A DNA stretch of 33,618 nt from a virus. Numbering within the stretch: the first letter of the stretch is position 1; each line of letters starts with the position of its first letter. Where the stretch lies: positions 1 through 33,618 of the IMG/VR virus record IMGVR_UViG_3300015171_000019; one strand, given 5' to 3'. The notes beneath the pieces were generated by a model that searched no databases, was not told where the DNA came from, and was given only the letters and a program-made list of their open reading frames with translations. Below, piece after piece: positions 12,966 through 19,688 of this stretch. The translations under genes and the position numbers were made by a program.

Positions 12966-14959
12966 CAAAACACTCTCGGCAATTCTTTAGCATTATCAAG
13001 AGACTCTTGAAGCTTGCCCATTGACATATCTTGAAGCTTGTTCTTCTTCTTAAGGTTCTCAATTACAAGATCATCAGATGGGAGATTAACTATATCGATG
13101 ATTGTCGTTTGAGTTAGCCCGTGTGTCTTGAGAGTCTTTTCGATACCGGGACGATCATTACGATCTTGAGCTTGAATTCTAGACTCAAAGTTGAACGAAT
13201 TAGAATAAAACACAATTGTAGGCGATGCGACTAACGATATGCCCATACCAGCGGCATCAGCTTGACCAATAAAACAAACCTTGGGAAACTCTACTTGACC
13301 GTAACGAAAAGTCTTGTAAAGAATCTTGCGGTCGAAGGCAAAGCTTTTTGCGCCCTCCGGCGCAAAACCACTCCATCCACGTCCGTCTACTCGAAGAACA
13401 TGCCAACCCATCGATAGACAGATATCGACAATCTTGTCAACCGAGCCCTTAAATCCAGCATAGATGACAAGTCGTCCGATGTCTTCATGGTCCTCAAGGA
13501 TTTCACGAACTGCATCTTCTTTAGGAGATGGAAGTTGCTTAGCTTCACGTGAGGTCTGGTCTATAGTGCATCGACCACCACAAGTTGGACAGGCTGAGAG
13601 CCGCTCAAGTAACTCTATGCCCTGGACAAGCCAGTCTTGATTGAAGACTTCTTCCGGCTCCTCAGGATTATACTTTTCCATCTTCGTCCCATCGCCTAAG
13701 CAATCAGGACAAATCTTCTCATCAACTACTTCTTCCTTATACTGAAAGCCATCAGAGAGTTCGCGAAGTAGTGTTAGTGCTGAGATGGTGTTCTTTGCAC
13801 GCTTAGCAATGATCTTGGCGGCATTGAGTGTGCCCTGAGGAGTCTTAACTCTGATAGTCTTAAAGACTTTCTCAGGTAGATTGAGACAATCTCTCTTGAA
13901 CTTAACGTCAACTAATCCTGACATCCGTTCATAGAGATAGCTGACTTCATTAACTGACTCTTTCCAATTGTGACCCTGACCAGTTAAGATCGAGTCAGTA
14001 GAATGTACAATAGAGTCAGCAAATTGGCCGCACTCAGAGCACTTATTACTATCATCAAGCCAAGTAACAAGATGCGGATAACCCACGCCTCCTTCATTTT
14101 GTTTGATGACAATAAGTCCAAGTCGTTTCTTGAACTTCTCAAAAGTTCCCTCGCGTAAGAAGCCTGGGCAAGCGACTTCACACTGATGCCAAAAGTCGGC
14201 AGGAAACCTAGGAGCAGGCGACCCCGTCATCAAAAGAACAAAACCGTTAGCTCCATATTCTGAGCGAACGGCATCTGCTACGTGCTTAGCAGCCATTGAC
14301 CGCTTGGCCGTTGGGTTCTTAATACGACTTGACTCGTCATAGATGATGAACTTTGGGGCCGGGTCTCCCTTTTTCCATTTGTCTACAACTTTAACAAGAT
14401 GTTCATAAGTCATGAACTGTGGACGGAAAGTACATTCCCACTCATCATATTCTGCAAATGTTTGTTGCAGAGCAGCAGATGGGGCTACATACCAGATATC
14501 TCGTCCAGGTTCAGTTACGATATCGTTTTCAATGGCCCACTCTTGGGCTTCAATAGAAGTGAGCGTCTTGCCGGTACCTGGCTGCCAGCCAAGCATACAC
14601 TGACGACGTGTGGCAACAAATGACTTGCCGTACAATTGATGAGGAAAGAGAGGGCGATCAGAAGTAACTTCGATCAGCGGCTTCTCGTAAGGATCATATG
14701 GATTTGATGTAGTGGAATCATTTGGGTTGTATCGAAGAAAGTTCACTTGGAACCAATTACGTTGAGTGTCCTTAACACTCCACATTTTTCGTGGATTTTC
14801 TTCATCAAACCCGTGATATTTGCTGCCATCCATCATCTTGATTTCTTTTTGAAGGGCTGGGCAGTATCCACTATGGAATTCAATTCTGTTATTAACTATC
14901 TCAATCTCGCAACCGATTAACATTCCATCAAAACGAAACTTGACCTTCTGTCTTGCCAT
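12965..14959 (-). CDS. SNF2/DEAD-type helicase with zinc-knuckle insertions
   Basis: A 664-residue superfamily 2 ATPase. Motifs in order: FPHQ (Q-like motif, 105-108), Walker A GWQPGTGKT (124-132), motif II YDESSRIKN (207-215, the SNF2-like DExx...K), motif III TGSPAP (245-250), and motif VI QAQDRNDRPG (596-605). Between the two RecA-like lobes are cysteine pairs CSEC (307-310), CPDC (417-420) followed by LGDG, and CPTCGGRC (457-464), resembling DnaJ zinc knuckles. The enzyme would translocate on duplex DNA using ATP, probably in replication, repair or displacement of bound proteins. It has AGAAGGA upstream of ATG 14959 and a palindrome 20 bases before it. Confidence 0.9.
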   Translation of the reverse strand: MARQKVKFRFDGMLIGCEIEIVNNRIEFHSGYCPALQKEIKMMDGSKYHGFDEENPRKMWSVKDTQRNWFQVNFLRYNPNDSTTSNPYDPYEKPLIEVTSDRPLFPHQLYGKSFVATRRQCMLGWQPGTGKTLTSIEAQEWAIENDIVTEPGRDIWYVAPSAALQQTFAEYDEWECTFRPQFMTYEHLVKVVDKWKKGDPAPKFIIYDESSRIKNPTAKRSMAAKHVADAVRSEYGANGFVLLMTGSPAPRFPADFWHQCEVACPGFLREGTFEKFKKRLGLIVIKQNEGGVGYPHLVTWLDDSNKCSECGQFADSIVHSTDSILTGQGHNWKESVNEVSYLYERMSGLVDVKFKRDCLNLPEKVFKTIRVKTPQGTLNAAKIIAKRAKNTISALTLLRELSDGFQYKEEVVDEKICPDCLGDGTKMEKYNPEEPEEVFNQDWLVQGIELLERLSACPTCGGRCTIDQTSREAKQLPSPKEDAVREILEDHEDIGRLVIYAGFKGSVDKIVDICLSMGWHVLRVDGRGWSGFAPEGAKSFAFDRKILYKTFRYGQVEFPKVCFIGQADAAGMGISLVASPTIVFYSNSFNFESRIQAQDRNDRPGIEKTLKTHGLTQTTIIDIVNLPSDDLVIENLKKKNKLQDMSMGKLQESLDNAKELPRVF

Positions 14960-14981
14960 GCTATCCTTCTCAGGCGTTAGG

Positions 14982-15000
14982 TGTTAGGTATTACCTAACA
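14982..15000. promoter_or_regulatory. Inverted repeat upstream of the helicase gene
   Basis: TGTTAGGT-ATT-ACCTAACA is a perfect eight-base inverted repeat, with a partial extra copy of the half-site (CCTAAC) beside it. It lies between the stop of the first HNH-AP2 gene and the helicase ribosome binding site. The shape fits an operator for a dimeric regulator; a hairpin with a three-base loop is also possible. Confidence 0.45.
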
Positions 15001-15004
15001 ACCG

Positions 15005-15499
15005 CTACCCTTTAATAGTTTGACCAATAAATTCGCCAAAGACTTCTTGTGCAGCAACTATATACGCCGCCGATGCTTCCTCAGGAGAAGCAAATGTTCC
15101 TAGATGGATTGATTTACCTTCAACACCTATTTTACCTACATAATTTCCATTAGACTTAGGATAGACACCCCTATAACCAGTCGGATTGCGCGCACCTAGT
15201 GAAGAATTTTGCCTAGTCTGAGTCCTAGTCGCTGCACGTAAATTTGATCTTGTATTATTTCTAGTGTTTCTATCTCTATGATCGACATCATCACTTATAT
15301 CTATATTAGACCGTTCAGCTACTTCTCGATGCATATAGATAAAATGAGAGATCTTTTGTTTGCGTCGCGGCAATCTTCTTACAGCATATGTCTTCCCATT
15401 ACAATTTCTTGCGGACCAATTAAATCCGACAAGCCAGTAGTAGTCTTCTTCATCTACGTCAACAGTTGAACCATCACTTAAATAGATCTGCTTAATCAT
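15005..15499 (-). CDS. HNH-AP2 homing endonuclease directly after tRNA-Ser
   Basis: A 164-residue HNH endonuclease with an AP2 DNA-binding domain. N-terminal signature: MIKQIYLSDGSTVDVDEEDY and WLVGFNWSA. The HNH core is YMHREVAE, then DVDHRDRNTRNNTRSNLRAA. The AP2-like part is TGYRGVYPKSNGNYVGKIGV, followed by HLGTFASPEEASAAYIVAA. Family alignment fixes the start at ATG 15499. That ATG lies one nucleotide after the discriminator base of tRNA-Ser, so there is no room for a ribosome binding site outside the tRNA. The second HNH-AP2 gene has the same arrangement. These are mobile endonucleases that spread by cutting an unoccupied allele. Confidence 0.88.
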   Translation of the reverse strand: MIKQIYLSDGSTVDVDEEDYYWLVGFNWSARNCNGKTYAVRRLPRRKQKISHFIYMHREVAERSNIDISDDVDHRDRNTRNNTRSNLRAATRTQTRQNSSLGARNPTGYRGVYPKSNGNYVGKIGVEGKSIHLGTFASPEEASAAYIVAAQEVFGEFIGQTIKG

Positions 15500-15500
15500 A

Positions 15501-15587
15501 CGGATGAGGAGGGAGTCGAACCCACACAACCCTCACGGGCTACTTGATTTCAAATCAAGGGCGATGCCAATTACGCTTTACCCATCC
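15501..15587 (-). tRNA. tRNA-Ser (TGA)
   Basis: An 87-base type II tRNA: acceptor GGATGGG/CTCATCC with one G-T pair, discriminator G, anticodon arm CTTGA-TTTGAAA-TCAAG reading TGA, a long variable arm GCCCGTGAGGGT, and a T loop TTCGACT. No CCA is encoded. The HNH-AP2 start codon follows one base after the discriminator. Confidence 0.93.
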
Positions 15588-15598
15588 AAATAAGATGC

Positions 15599-15955
15599 CT
15601 AGCGGCATCTGTGTGCAGCTTCTTCAAGCATCTTAAGTTCGCGCTTACCGATATACACCCATTGATCATCTGCTTTATCAAGGTATCCTTGATAGATGCC
15701 AATGTCACCTGACTGAAATTCAGCAACAACTACAAAGTTATCTTCATCGAGAATATCGTTAGGCACAACTGTTAGTTGGATAACGTGTTGGCTGTCTACG
15801 TTTCGTGCCTTAAGTGTTGCGCGATAGACAGCTTCCTCAAACTTAGCTGGGTGCTTCTTAGGAGCATCTTGGCCTAAGCAAACAGATCCTATCCAGAGGA
15901 GAACTAAGATATTCCAAGAAATAAGCAGTGTGCCAAGAACCTTATGCTTACGCAT
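15599..15955 (-). CDS. Exported or membrane-anchored hypothetical protein
   Basis: Starts at ATG 15955 (MRKHKVLG) behind GGAG; the upstream in-frame ATG at 16003 overlaps another gene and hides the signal sequence. The 118-residue protein has a basic N-terminus, a hydrophobic stretch TLLISWNILVLLWIGSVCLG (about 9-28), then a hydrophilic domain with predicted beta strands (HVIQLTVVPND, NFVVVAEF, WVYIGKREL). The hydrophobic stretch may be a signal peptide or an anchor; the Cys lacks a proper lipobox. No family is recognised. It lies just upstream of tRNA-Ser. Confidence 0.72.
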   Translation of the reverse strand: MRKHKVLGTLLISWNILVLLWIGSVCLGQDAPKKHPAKFEEAVYRATLKARNVDSQHVIQLTVVPNDILDEDNFVVVAEFQSGDIGIYQGYLDKADDQWVYIGKRELKMLEEAAHRCR

Positions 15956-15957
15956 AA

Positions 15958-16158
15958 TTACTCCAAATTGATATCTTTCGATATCTTCTCGATGAATCTG
16001 CAAACATCGTCGGCAACAGTGTCGTGATTACGAAGTAAAAGCGTGTAGAGTTTCTTCTTATGTGTATTAACAACTAGTGCAACGCCTTCTTGAACTGACT
16101 TGAATTCAAGATTGCACTGATGTCGATAGCACCACCTAAGAACTTCACTTGCTCTCAT
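15958..16158 (-). CDS. Hypothetical protein, 66 aa
   Basis: A small basic protein (MRASEVLRWCYRHQCNLEFK) whose start overlaps the preceding stop as TAATG and whose end lies two bases from the next ATG. Codon use looks natural and the junctions are tight, so it is probably real. The C-terminal half alternates charged and hydrophobic residues as a helix would. No function can be assigned. Confidence 0.68.
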   Translation of the reverse strand: MRASEVLRWCYRHQCNLEFKSVQEGVALVVNTHKKKLYTLLLRNHDTVADDVCRFIEKISKDINLE

Positions 16159-16673
16159 TATTTAGCCACCAGAATATAGGTCTCATCGTCAAGCCATTCT
16201 TTCTTGAACATAACCCAACACTCGCCTAATGAATTACGTTCAAACCAAAGCATAAGCTTCATGCCAAGTATCCGAGTATTTTTGATGGCTGACTCTGAGA
16301 GACACGCAAGAAGGAAAAAGTACCATTGGTACATCGACCCTGATGCAATAATACTTTGACATTCCAGCCCTTGGGTTATCGTAACTTCAATGTGCTTAGT
16401 TGGCAAGTCGCCAAGTGTTTCCTTATCACAAACAACTAAAAAGCCTACGTATACATGAAGACCATTAGAGTAGTCTCTAAATGCCTTAAGTGCATCTGTC
16501 CCTGGCTTACGAAATTCCTTAGTTACAGGTATAAATGCAGCTTGCCCTACAGGAGAGAGGTTCTTAGCATCAAGGGATGCTGAGCACGATCTTCCAAGGG
16601 CTTTCTCTGCACCAACTAAGAAATTGTCCCAATCAATCTTTGTTGAGATGATTGGCATAAATTCAGGGATCAT
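16158..16673 (-). CDS. Hypothetical protein, 171 aa
   Basis: Begins MIPEFMPIISTKIDWDNFLV and is not a family I recognise. It contains a hydrophobic stretch (MYQWYFFLLACLSESAI) within an otherwise soluble sequence, and a C-terminal MLWFERNSLGECWVMFKKEW. The ATG is 11 bases after the 3' end of tRNA-Gly, with only a weak AGG as ribosome binding site. It forms a short operon with the next two genes. Confidence 0.72.
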   Translation of the reverse strand: MIPEFMPIISTKIDWDNFLVGAEKALGRSCSASLDAKNLSPVGQAAFIPVTKEFRKPGTDALKAFRDYSNGLHVYVGFLVVCDKETLGDLPTKHIEVTITQGLECQSIIASGSMYQWYFFLLACLSESAIKNTRILGMKLMLWFERNSLGECWVMFKKEWLDDETYILVAK

Positions 16674-16683
16674 GTTAACCTAT

Positions 16684-16752
16684 AGCGGGTGGGTGAAATC
16701 GAATCACCGAGCTAGGTTTGGAAGACCCGGCCATGAACCATCAATCACCCGC
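16684..16752 (-). tRNA. tRNA-Gly (TCC)
   Basis: The acceptor GCGGGTG/CACCCGC pairs perfectly and the discriminator is T, as is usual for bacterial tRNA-Gly. The anticodon arm CGGGT-CTTCCAA-ACCTA reads TCC with one mismatch at the stem base. The T loop is TTCGATT with a GGTGA/TCACC stem. No CCA is encoded. Confidence 0.88.
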
Positions 16753-16755
16753 AAA

Positions 16756-16827
16756 GGAACCCATATTAAGGGTTCCAGTGACATCTGTCACTTACAACAG
16801 TGTGACTACTCTAAATAGTCAAACACT
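16756..16827 (-). ncRNA. Three consecutive hairpins, one resembling a tRNA-Leu anticodon arm
   Basis: Right after tRNA-Gly come GGAACCC/GGGTTCC (16756-16776, seven-base loop), AGTGAC/GTCACT (16777-16792) and AGTGT-GACTA...TAGTC-ACACT (16799-16827). On the minus strand the last one presents GACTA-TTTAGAG-TAGTC, which looks like an anticodon arm with anticodon TAG (Leu). I cannot place acceptor, D and T arms around it, so I do not call a tRNA. Confidence 0.45.
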
Positions 16828-16844
16828 TTACGCCATCGCACCAA

Positions 16845-16886
16845 TTGGTAGGCATACCGGGGAAACCCCAAACTGTGCCATACCAA
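16845..16886 (-). ncRNA. 42-base hairpin-closed element after the 267-aa gene
   Basis: A ten-pair stem with one bulge (TTGGTA-GGCA with TGCC-a-TACCAA) encloses a GGGG-AAA-CCCC hairpin. It starts 12 bases after the stop of the 267-residue gene. It may protect or terminate that transcript, or belong with the other compact elements near the tRNAs. There is no T run. Confidence 0.5.
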
Positions 16887-16898
16887 TACAACGGTGGA

Positions 16899-17702
16899 CT
16901 ACCGAGCCCGCTTCGTGGACTTCGTTTCCTCAACGGTCTCAACATCGTTCTTCGGAGGATTAAGAAACTTCGTAATCTGCTCCTGAATCTCCTCAGCAGG
17001 AGGAGAAACTCCAAACGGAGTCGAGCAATGACTGATGTCCATTCCCCACCAAGTGTAATTCGCCTTGCGCTTGATGGAAGAACGGAAAGTCACGAACGGA
17101 TTGAAGATCTTCGGCTCCTCGTCGAACCGAACGCCCTCAGCAAGCATCTCGACCCACTTGGGATCAGCGTGAGGAACCTTGGCATCCTTGAGATCGTGCC
17201 AAGCTTTCTTGAGTGCGCGACTCTTATCAAACTTCTGGAGGATCGTGTTAAGATCAGATGAAGACCGACGAGCCGTCTTCGAGCCACATAGCAGAGTATA
17301 CCAAGTCTTAAGACCCTTGAGATATCCAAGATATTCAGGACCGTAGAAGCATCCCGAATCCTTGACCTCGGACTCGTCCATGATCTTCTTGAACTCATCG
17401 TGTTCAGGATCAAAGAACGAGAAGATGCCTGCCGTATTCATACGAACAGCCTTAGCTCGACGAGCAAAGACAATCGTATCGAACTGATTAGTCAGGTCAT
17501 CGAAGGAATCATTGGAGCGAATCAGAAGATAGTTACCTGCCTTCTGACCCTTCTCCTTGCAGAGCTTGGAGTTGCCATCTAGAAGCTGCACACGCGGCAG
17601 ATACTTGTTGGCAGAAAGTGCATCAAGACTCTTGTTTCCCTGGCCCTCGGGCTGAATAGGGAAATCAAATCCATCAGAAACCTTAGCAATCTCATTACTC
17701 AT
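16899..17702 (-). CDS. Conserved phage protein, possible ssDNA-binding or replication protein
   Basis: A 267-residue protein with YLPRVQLLDGNSKLCKEK, FDTIVFARRAKAVRM, FDPEHDEFKKI, DSGCFYGPEYLGYL and LLCGSKTARR. I recognise this as a conserved family in many phages, without a firm function. It often lies near replication genes, and a nucleic-acid-binding role has been considered. The C-terminus is charged (VETVEETKSTKRAR). Codon choice is richer in C- and G-ending codons than most neighbours and resembles the third parB-like gene and the SH3-like gene, suggesting strong expression. Codon bias plus position next to a parB-like gene is all that supports a DNA-related role. Confidence 0.8.
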   Translation of the reverse strand: MSNEIAKVSDGFDFPIQPEGQGNKSLDALSANKYLPRVQLLDGNSKLCKEKGQKAGNYLLIRSNDSFDDLTNQFDTIVFARRAKAVRMNTAGIFSFFDPEHDEFKKIMDESEVKDSGCFYGPEYLGYLKGLKTWYTLLCGSKTARRSSSDLNTILQKFDKSRALKKAWHDLKDAKVPHADPKWVEMLAEGVRFDEEPKIFNPFVTFRSSIKRKANYTWWGMDISHCSTPFGVSPPAEEIQEQITKFLNPPKNDVETVEETKSTKRAR

Positions 17703-17741
17703 AATACATATCCTTAAAAAGGGTTTGTGCTTCTTAACTAG

Positions 17742-18203
17742 TTAGCTAGATATTTGTCCAATAAATTGTCCAAACAATACTCTGGCTGCTTTCTCATAAG
17801 CTATTGACGCCTCTATTGCAGTTGGAAAATAGCCTAAGAAAGTTCTAACAGAGTCTTTGTATATCTCAGCACCGTATGCGTGACCAGATGAACTAATTGA
17901 GACTCCTTTGTATCCAGATGTATTATTGGAATACATTGAAGTATTCATTTGATTTTGAGAACGGGTTGCTGATCTTAAATTAGATCTTTGGCAATTAAGT
18001 GAATTTCTGTCTATATGGTCTATCCTACCTTGTAGACCCATTAACTTAGCAATTTCAATGTGAAGGATTGCATCTATACCACGAACCCTACGTTTTGCAT
18101 ATTGGTGCTTATTTGTGTATGCACACCAGTTAAAGCATCCAAACAAATACCAATCTTCATCTACTTCAACAAGTGAACCATTGCTAAGTATAATGTGTTT
18201 CAT
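17742..18203 (-). CDS. HNH-AP2 homing endonuclease directly after a tRNA-like sequence
   Basis: A 153-residue homologue of the HNH-AP2 protein at 15005-15499. It begins MKHIILSNGSLVEVDED, with the HNH core ILHIEIAKLM, then RIDHIDRNSLNCQRSNLRSA, and the AP2-like part SGYKGVSISSSGHAYGAEIY, followed by FLGYFPTAIEASIAYEKAA. It ends FGQFIGQISS against FGEFIGQTIKG in its homologue. Family alignment places the start at ATG 18203, one nucleotide after the discriminator base of a tRNA-like sequence. The frame stays open upstream through that sequence, but the extra 16 residues are not family-like. No ribosome binding site is visible outside the tRNA-like sequence. Confidence 0.87.
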   Translation of the reverse strand: MKHIILSNGSLVEVDEDWYLFGCFNWCAYTNKHQYAKRRVRGIDAILHIEIAKLMGLQGRIDHIDRNSLNCQRSNLRSATRSQNQMNTSMYSNNTSGYKGVSISSSGHAYGAEIYKDSVRTFLGYFPTAIEASIAYEKAARVLFGQFIGQISS

Positions 18204-18204
18204 A

Positions 18205-18273
18205 TAGCTTCCAAGGGAATCGAACCCTAAATAGCCCCGACTAAGATGCAACGCACCTTAGACTGCCAAAGCT
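18205..18273 (-). tRNA. tRNA-like sequence with intact acceptor and T arm, anticodon unresolved
   Basis: On the minus strand AGCTTTG pairs with GGAAGCT over six positions, the discriminator is A, and the T arm is AGGG-TTCGATT-CCCT. Between them are 36-40 bases that fold as CTAAG...CTTAG with an inner TGC/GCA stem, not as separate D and anticodon arms. The total is 69 bases. It is either a degenerate tRNA or a diverged one; no amino acid can be assigned. The HNH-AP2 ATG follows one base later. Confidence 0.5.
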
Positions 18274-18277
18274 TCCA

Positions 18278-18502
18278 GCGGATTTATCTCAACCAGAACC
18301 GCTTACAATCTGGTTGGATGCCTACTACCTTAGCTTATCTCAGGCATATCACAATAAGCTAGGCCAGGTTTTAGGAGGAGGGCCACCTCACTCGCTCGAT
18401 TAAGGAGACATAAGCCCCCTTTCATCACAACACCACACTAGCTAAAAATGTGTGAGAGCTTTCACTCGCGAACGAGTCAGTAGCTCCAATAATGCTAGTG
18501 TG
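18278..18502 (-). ncRNA. Gene-free stretch rich in hairpins with 6-9 bp stems
   Basis: No reading frame here is convincing. The strongest structures are CAACCAGA/TCTGGTTG (18290-18316, with TTGTAAG inside the loop on the minus strand), AGCTTAT/ATAAGCT (about 18331-18360, competing with ATGCCT/AGGCAT), and a 69-base element at 18434-18502. That last element is closed by nine perfect pairs CACACTAGC/GCTAGTGTG and contains GAGCT/AGCTC and ACTCG-TTCG-CGAGT stems. These may be decayed tRNAs or another structured RNA. Confidence 0.45.
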
Positions 18503-18503
18503 A

Positions 18504-18566
18504 TAACGGTGAGTGGAGTCGAACCACTCAGAAGTAAAGGCGGAAACTTCCACACCAATACCGTTA
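18504..18566 (-). tRNA. D-armless tRNA-like sequence
   Basis: The acceptor strands TAACGGT/ACCGTTA pair perfectly and stack directly on a six-pair T arm GAGTGG-TTCGACT-CCACTC. The anticodon-type arm is GAAGT/ACTTC with a ten-base loop TTCCGCCTTT. Only nine bases (ATTGGTGTG) stand where the D arm should be, so the whole is about 63 bases. It resembles truncated mitochondrial tRNAs more than phage ones. The anticodon is not clear (CCG, CGC or GCC). It may be a pseudogene. Confidence 0.5.
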
Positions 18567-18623
18567 ACAGTAACTTTTGGGCAAGAGTTACCAACTTTTA
18601 TTACCCGTTACCGGGTAACTGCT

Positions 18624-19658
18624 TCAATCAGAGTCTCCCGACTCCTCATCAACCTCAGCCTCGGGCTCCTTACCGGCAGCCAGATCAGCCTTGGCCTTGT
18701 CAGCGCGCTTCTGAGCATTCTCAGCAGCAGCCTTCTTGGCCTCAGCCTTCTTCTTGGCCCGATCAGCCTCGTACTTGGCCCGCGACTCAGCCACCGAAGC
18801 CTCATCCATGTGAACGAACCACTTGAGGGCAAAGAGAGCCGCCTCAACCGGATCGGTGATGCCGCTTGCCTTGACAAGCTGCGGGATGATGTTCGGCTTC
18901 TCGTACTCAGCCTTGACCTCGCCAGGCTTACGGAGGTGCGGAACAGCGACGAACTGAACCTCGCCAGGCTTCCGACCCTCACGCTTGGCCGCGCGAAGCT
19001 GCTTGATCCGCTCCTTAACAGCCGGAACGAACGTCTGAGGCTGCTCAGACATCGCACGATCAACGAATGCGATCTGCTCAGATGCAGGCTGAAGCTTGGC
19101 TAGCTCAACAGCATTGGAGACGGTAATCTTCTCCTCATCGACAAGCTTGCCAACCTCAGGATCGAGATTAACAAGACCGAGCCGCTTCTTGAGCCAAGCC
19201 GAGTCCATCGTGAGCCGATCAGCAAGCTCGTCAATGGTGCAAGTCTGATCGCGCATGAGGATTCGCACAAGGTGCTGCGAATACTCAAACGGCTTCGTCT
19301 CGATCTTGTGCGCGTTAGCGATAAGCTGGTCAGCCATCGCCTGAGCTTCGGTAGCCTTGAGAACCTGGGCCGGAATCGACTTGAGTCCAGCTTCACGGGC
19401 TGCCGTGACACGGTGCAGACCGTCAACGAGACGGTAGACCTTATTACCATTCGAGTCAGTCTTAGGCTCGCCCTTGGCGTCCAGCGCGTCCATCACCGAG
19501 ATGGCGGACAGGATACCTACGTTGCGAACCGAGTCCACAAGGCGCTCGAACTTTGCATCCTCAAGATCTACCTTGCGGAGAGCATTCGGGTTGTCCTCGA
19601 TATTGGCGAGGTCGATGTGGAGGAGAAGGTTCTTCTCAAGAGCGTGGGTCGTTGACAT
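18624..19658 (-). CDS. ParB-like protein (third of three) with charged C-terminal tail
   Basis: A 344-residue protein. The ParB-like fold shows VYRLVDGLHRVTAAREAG (74-91, box Asp-Gly-Leu-His-Arg), KPFEYSQHLVRIL (122-134), a helix-turn-helix CTIDELADRLTMDSAWLKKR (140-159) and NAVELAKL. From about residue 285 the sequence is Lys/Ala/Glu-rich and probably a long helix, ending in an acidic stretch EVDEESGDSD. It is a paralogue of the second ParB-like protein. Codons are strongly biased to C and G endings, unlike the other two parB-like genes, so it may be strongly expressed or of different origin. It is the first gene leftward from the divergent control region, with GAGGAAA ahead of ATG 19658, and no ParA is nearby. 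Confidence 0.87.
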   Translation of the reverse strand: MSTTHALEKNLLLHIDLANIEDNPNALRKVDLEDAKFERLVDSVRNVGILSAISVMDALDAKGEPKTDSNGNKVYRLVDGLHRVTAAREAGLKSIPAQVLKATEAQAMADQLIANAHKIETKPFEYSQHLVRILMRDQTCTIDELADRLTMDSAWLKKRLGLVNLDPEVGKLVDEEKITVSNAVELAKLQPASEQIAFVDRAMSEQPQTFVPAVKERIKQLRAAKREGRKPGEVQFVAVPHLRKPGEVKAEYEKPNIIPQLVKASGITDPVEAALFALKWFVHMDEASVAESRAKYEADRAKKKAEAKKAAAENAQKRADKAKADLAAGKEPEAEVDEESGDSD

Positions 19659-19688
19659 GATGAATTTTCCTCGACGCGAGCTTGAAAC

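Noticed and set aside
18278-18302. A possible T arm GCGGTTC...AAATCCGC interrupted by about 10 bases
   Set aside because: The match depends on choosing the insertion boundaries freely and competes with the stronger CAACCAGA/TCTGGTTG hairpin, so I do not claim an interrupted tRNA.
18452-19655. Long rightward open frames opposite the third parB-like gene (124, 196 and 127 codons)
   Set aside because: They arise because the parB-like gene is rich in C/G third positions, which removes stops on the opposite strand. They have Arg/Leu/Ser-rich unnatural composition and no ribosome binding sites.
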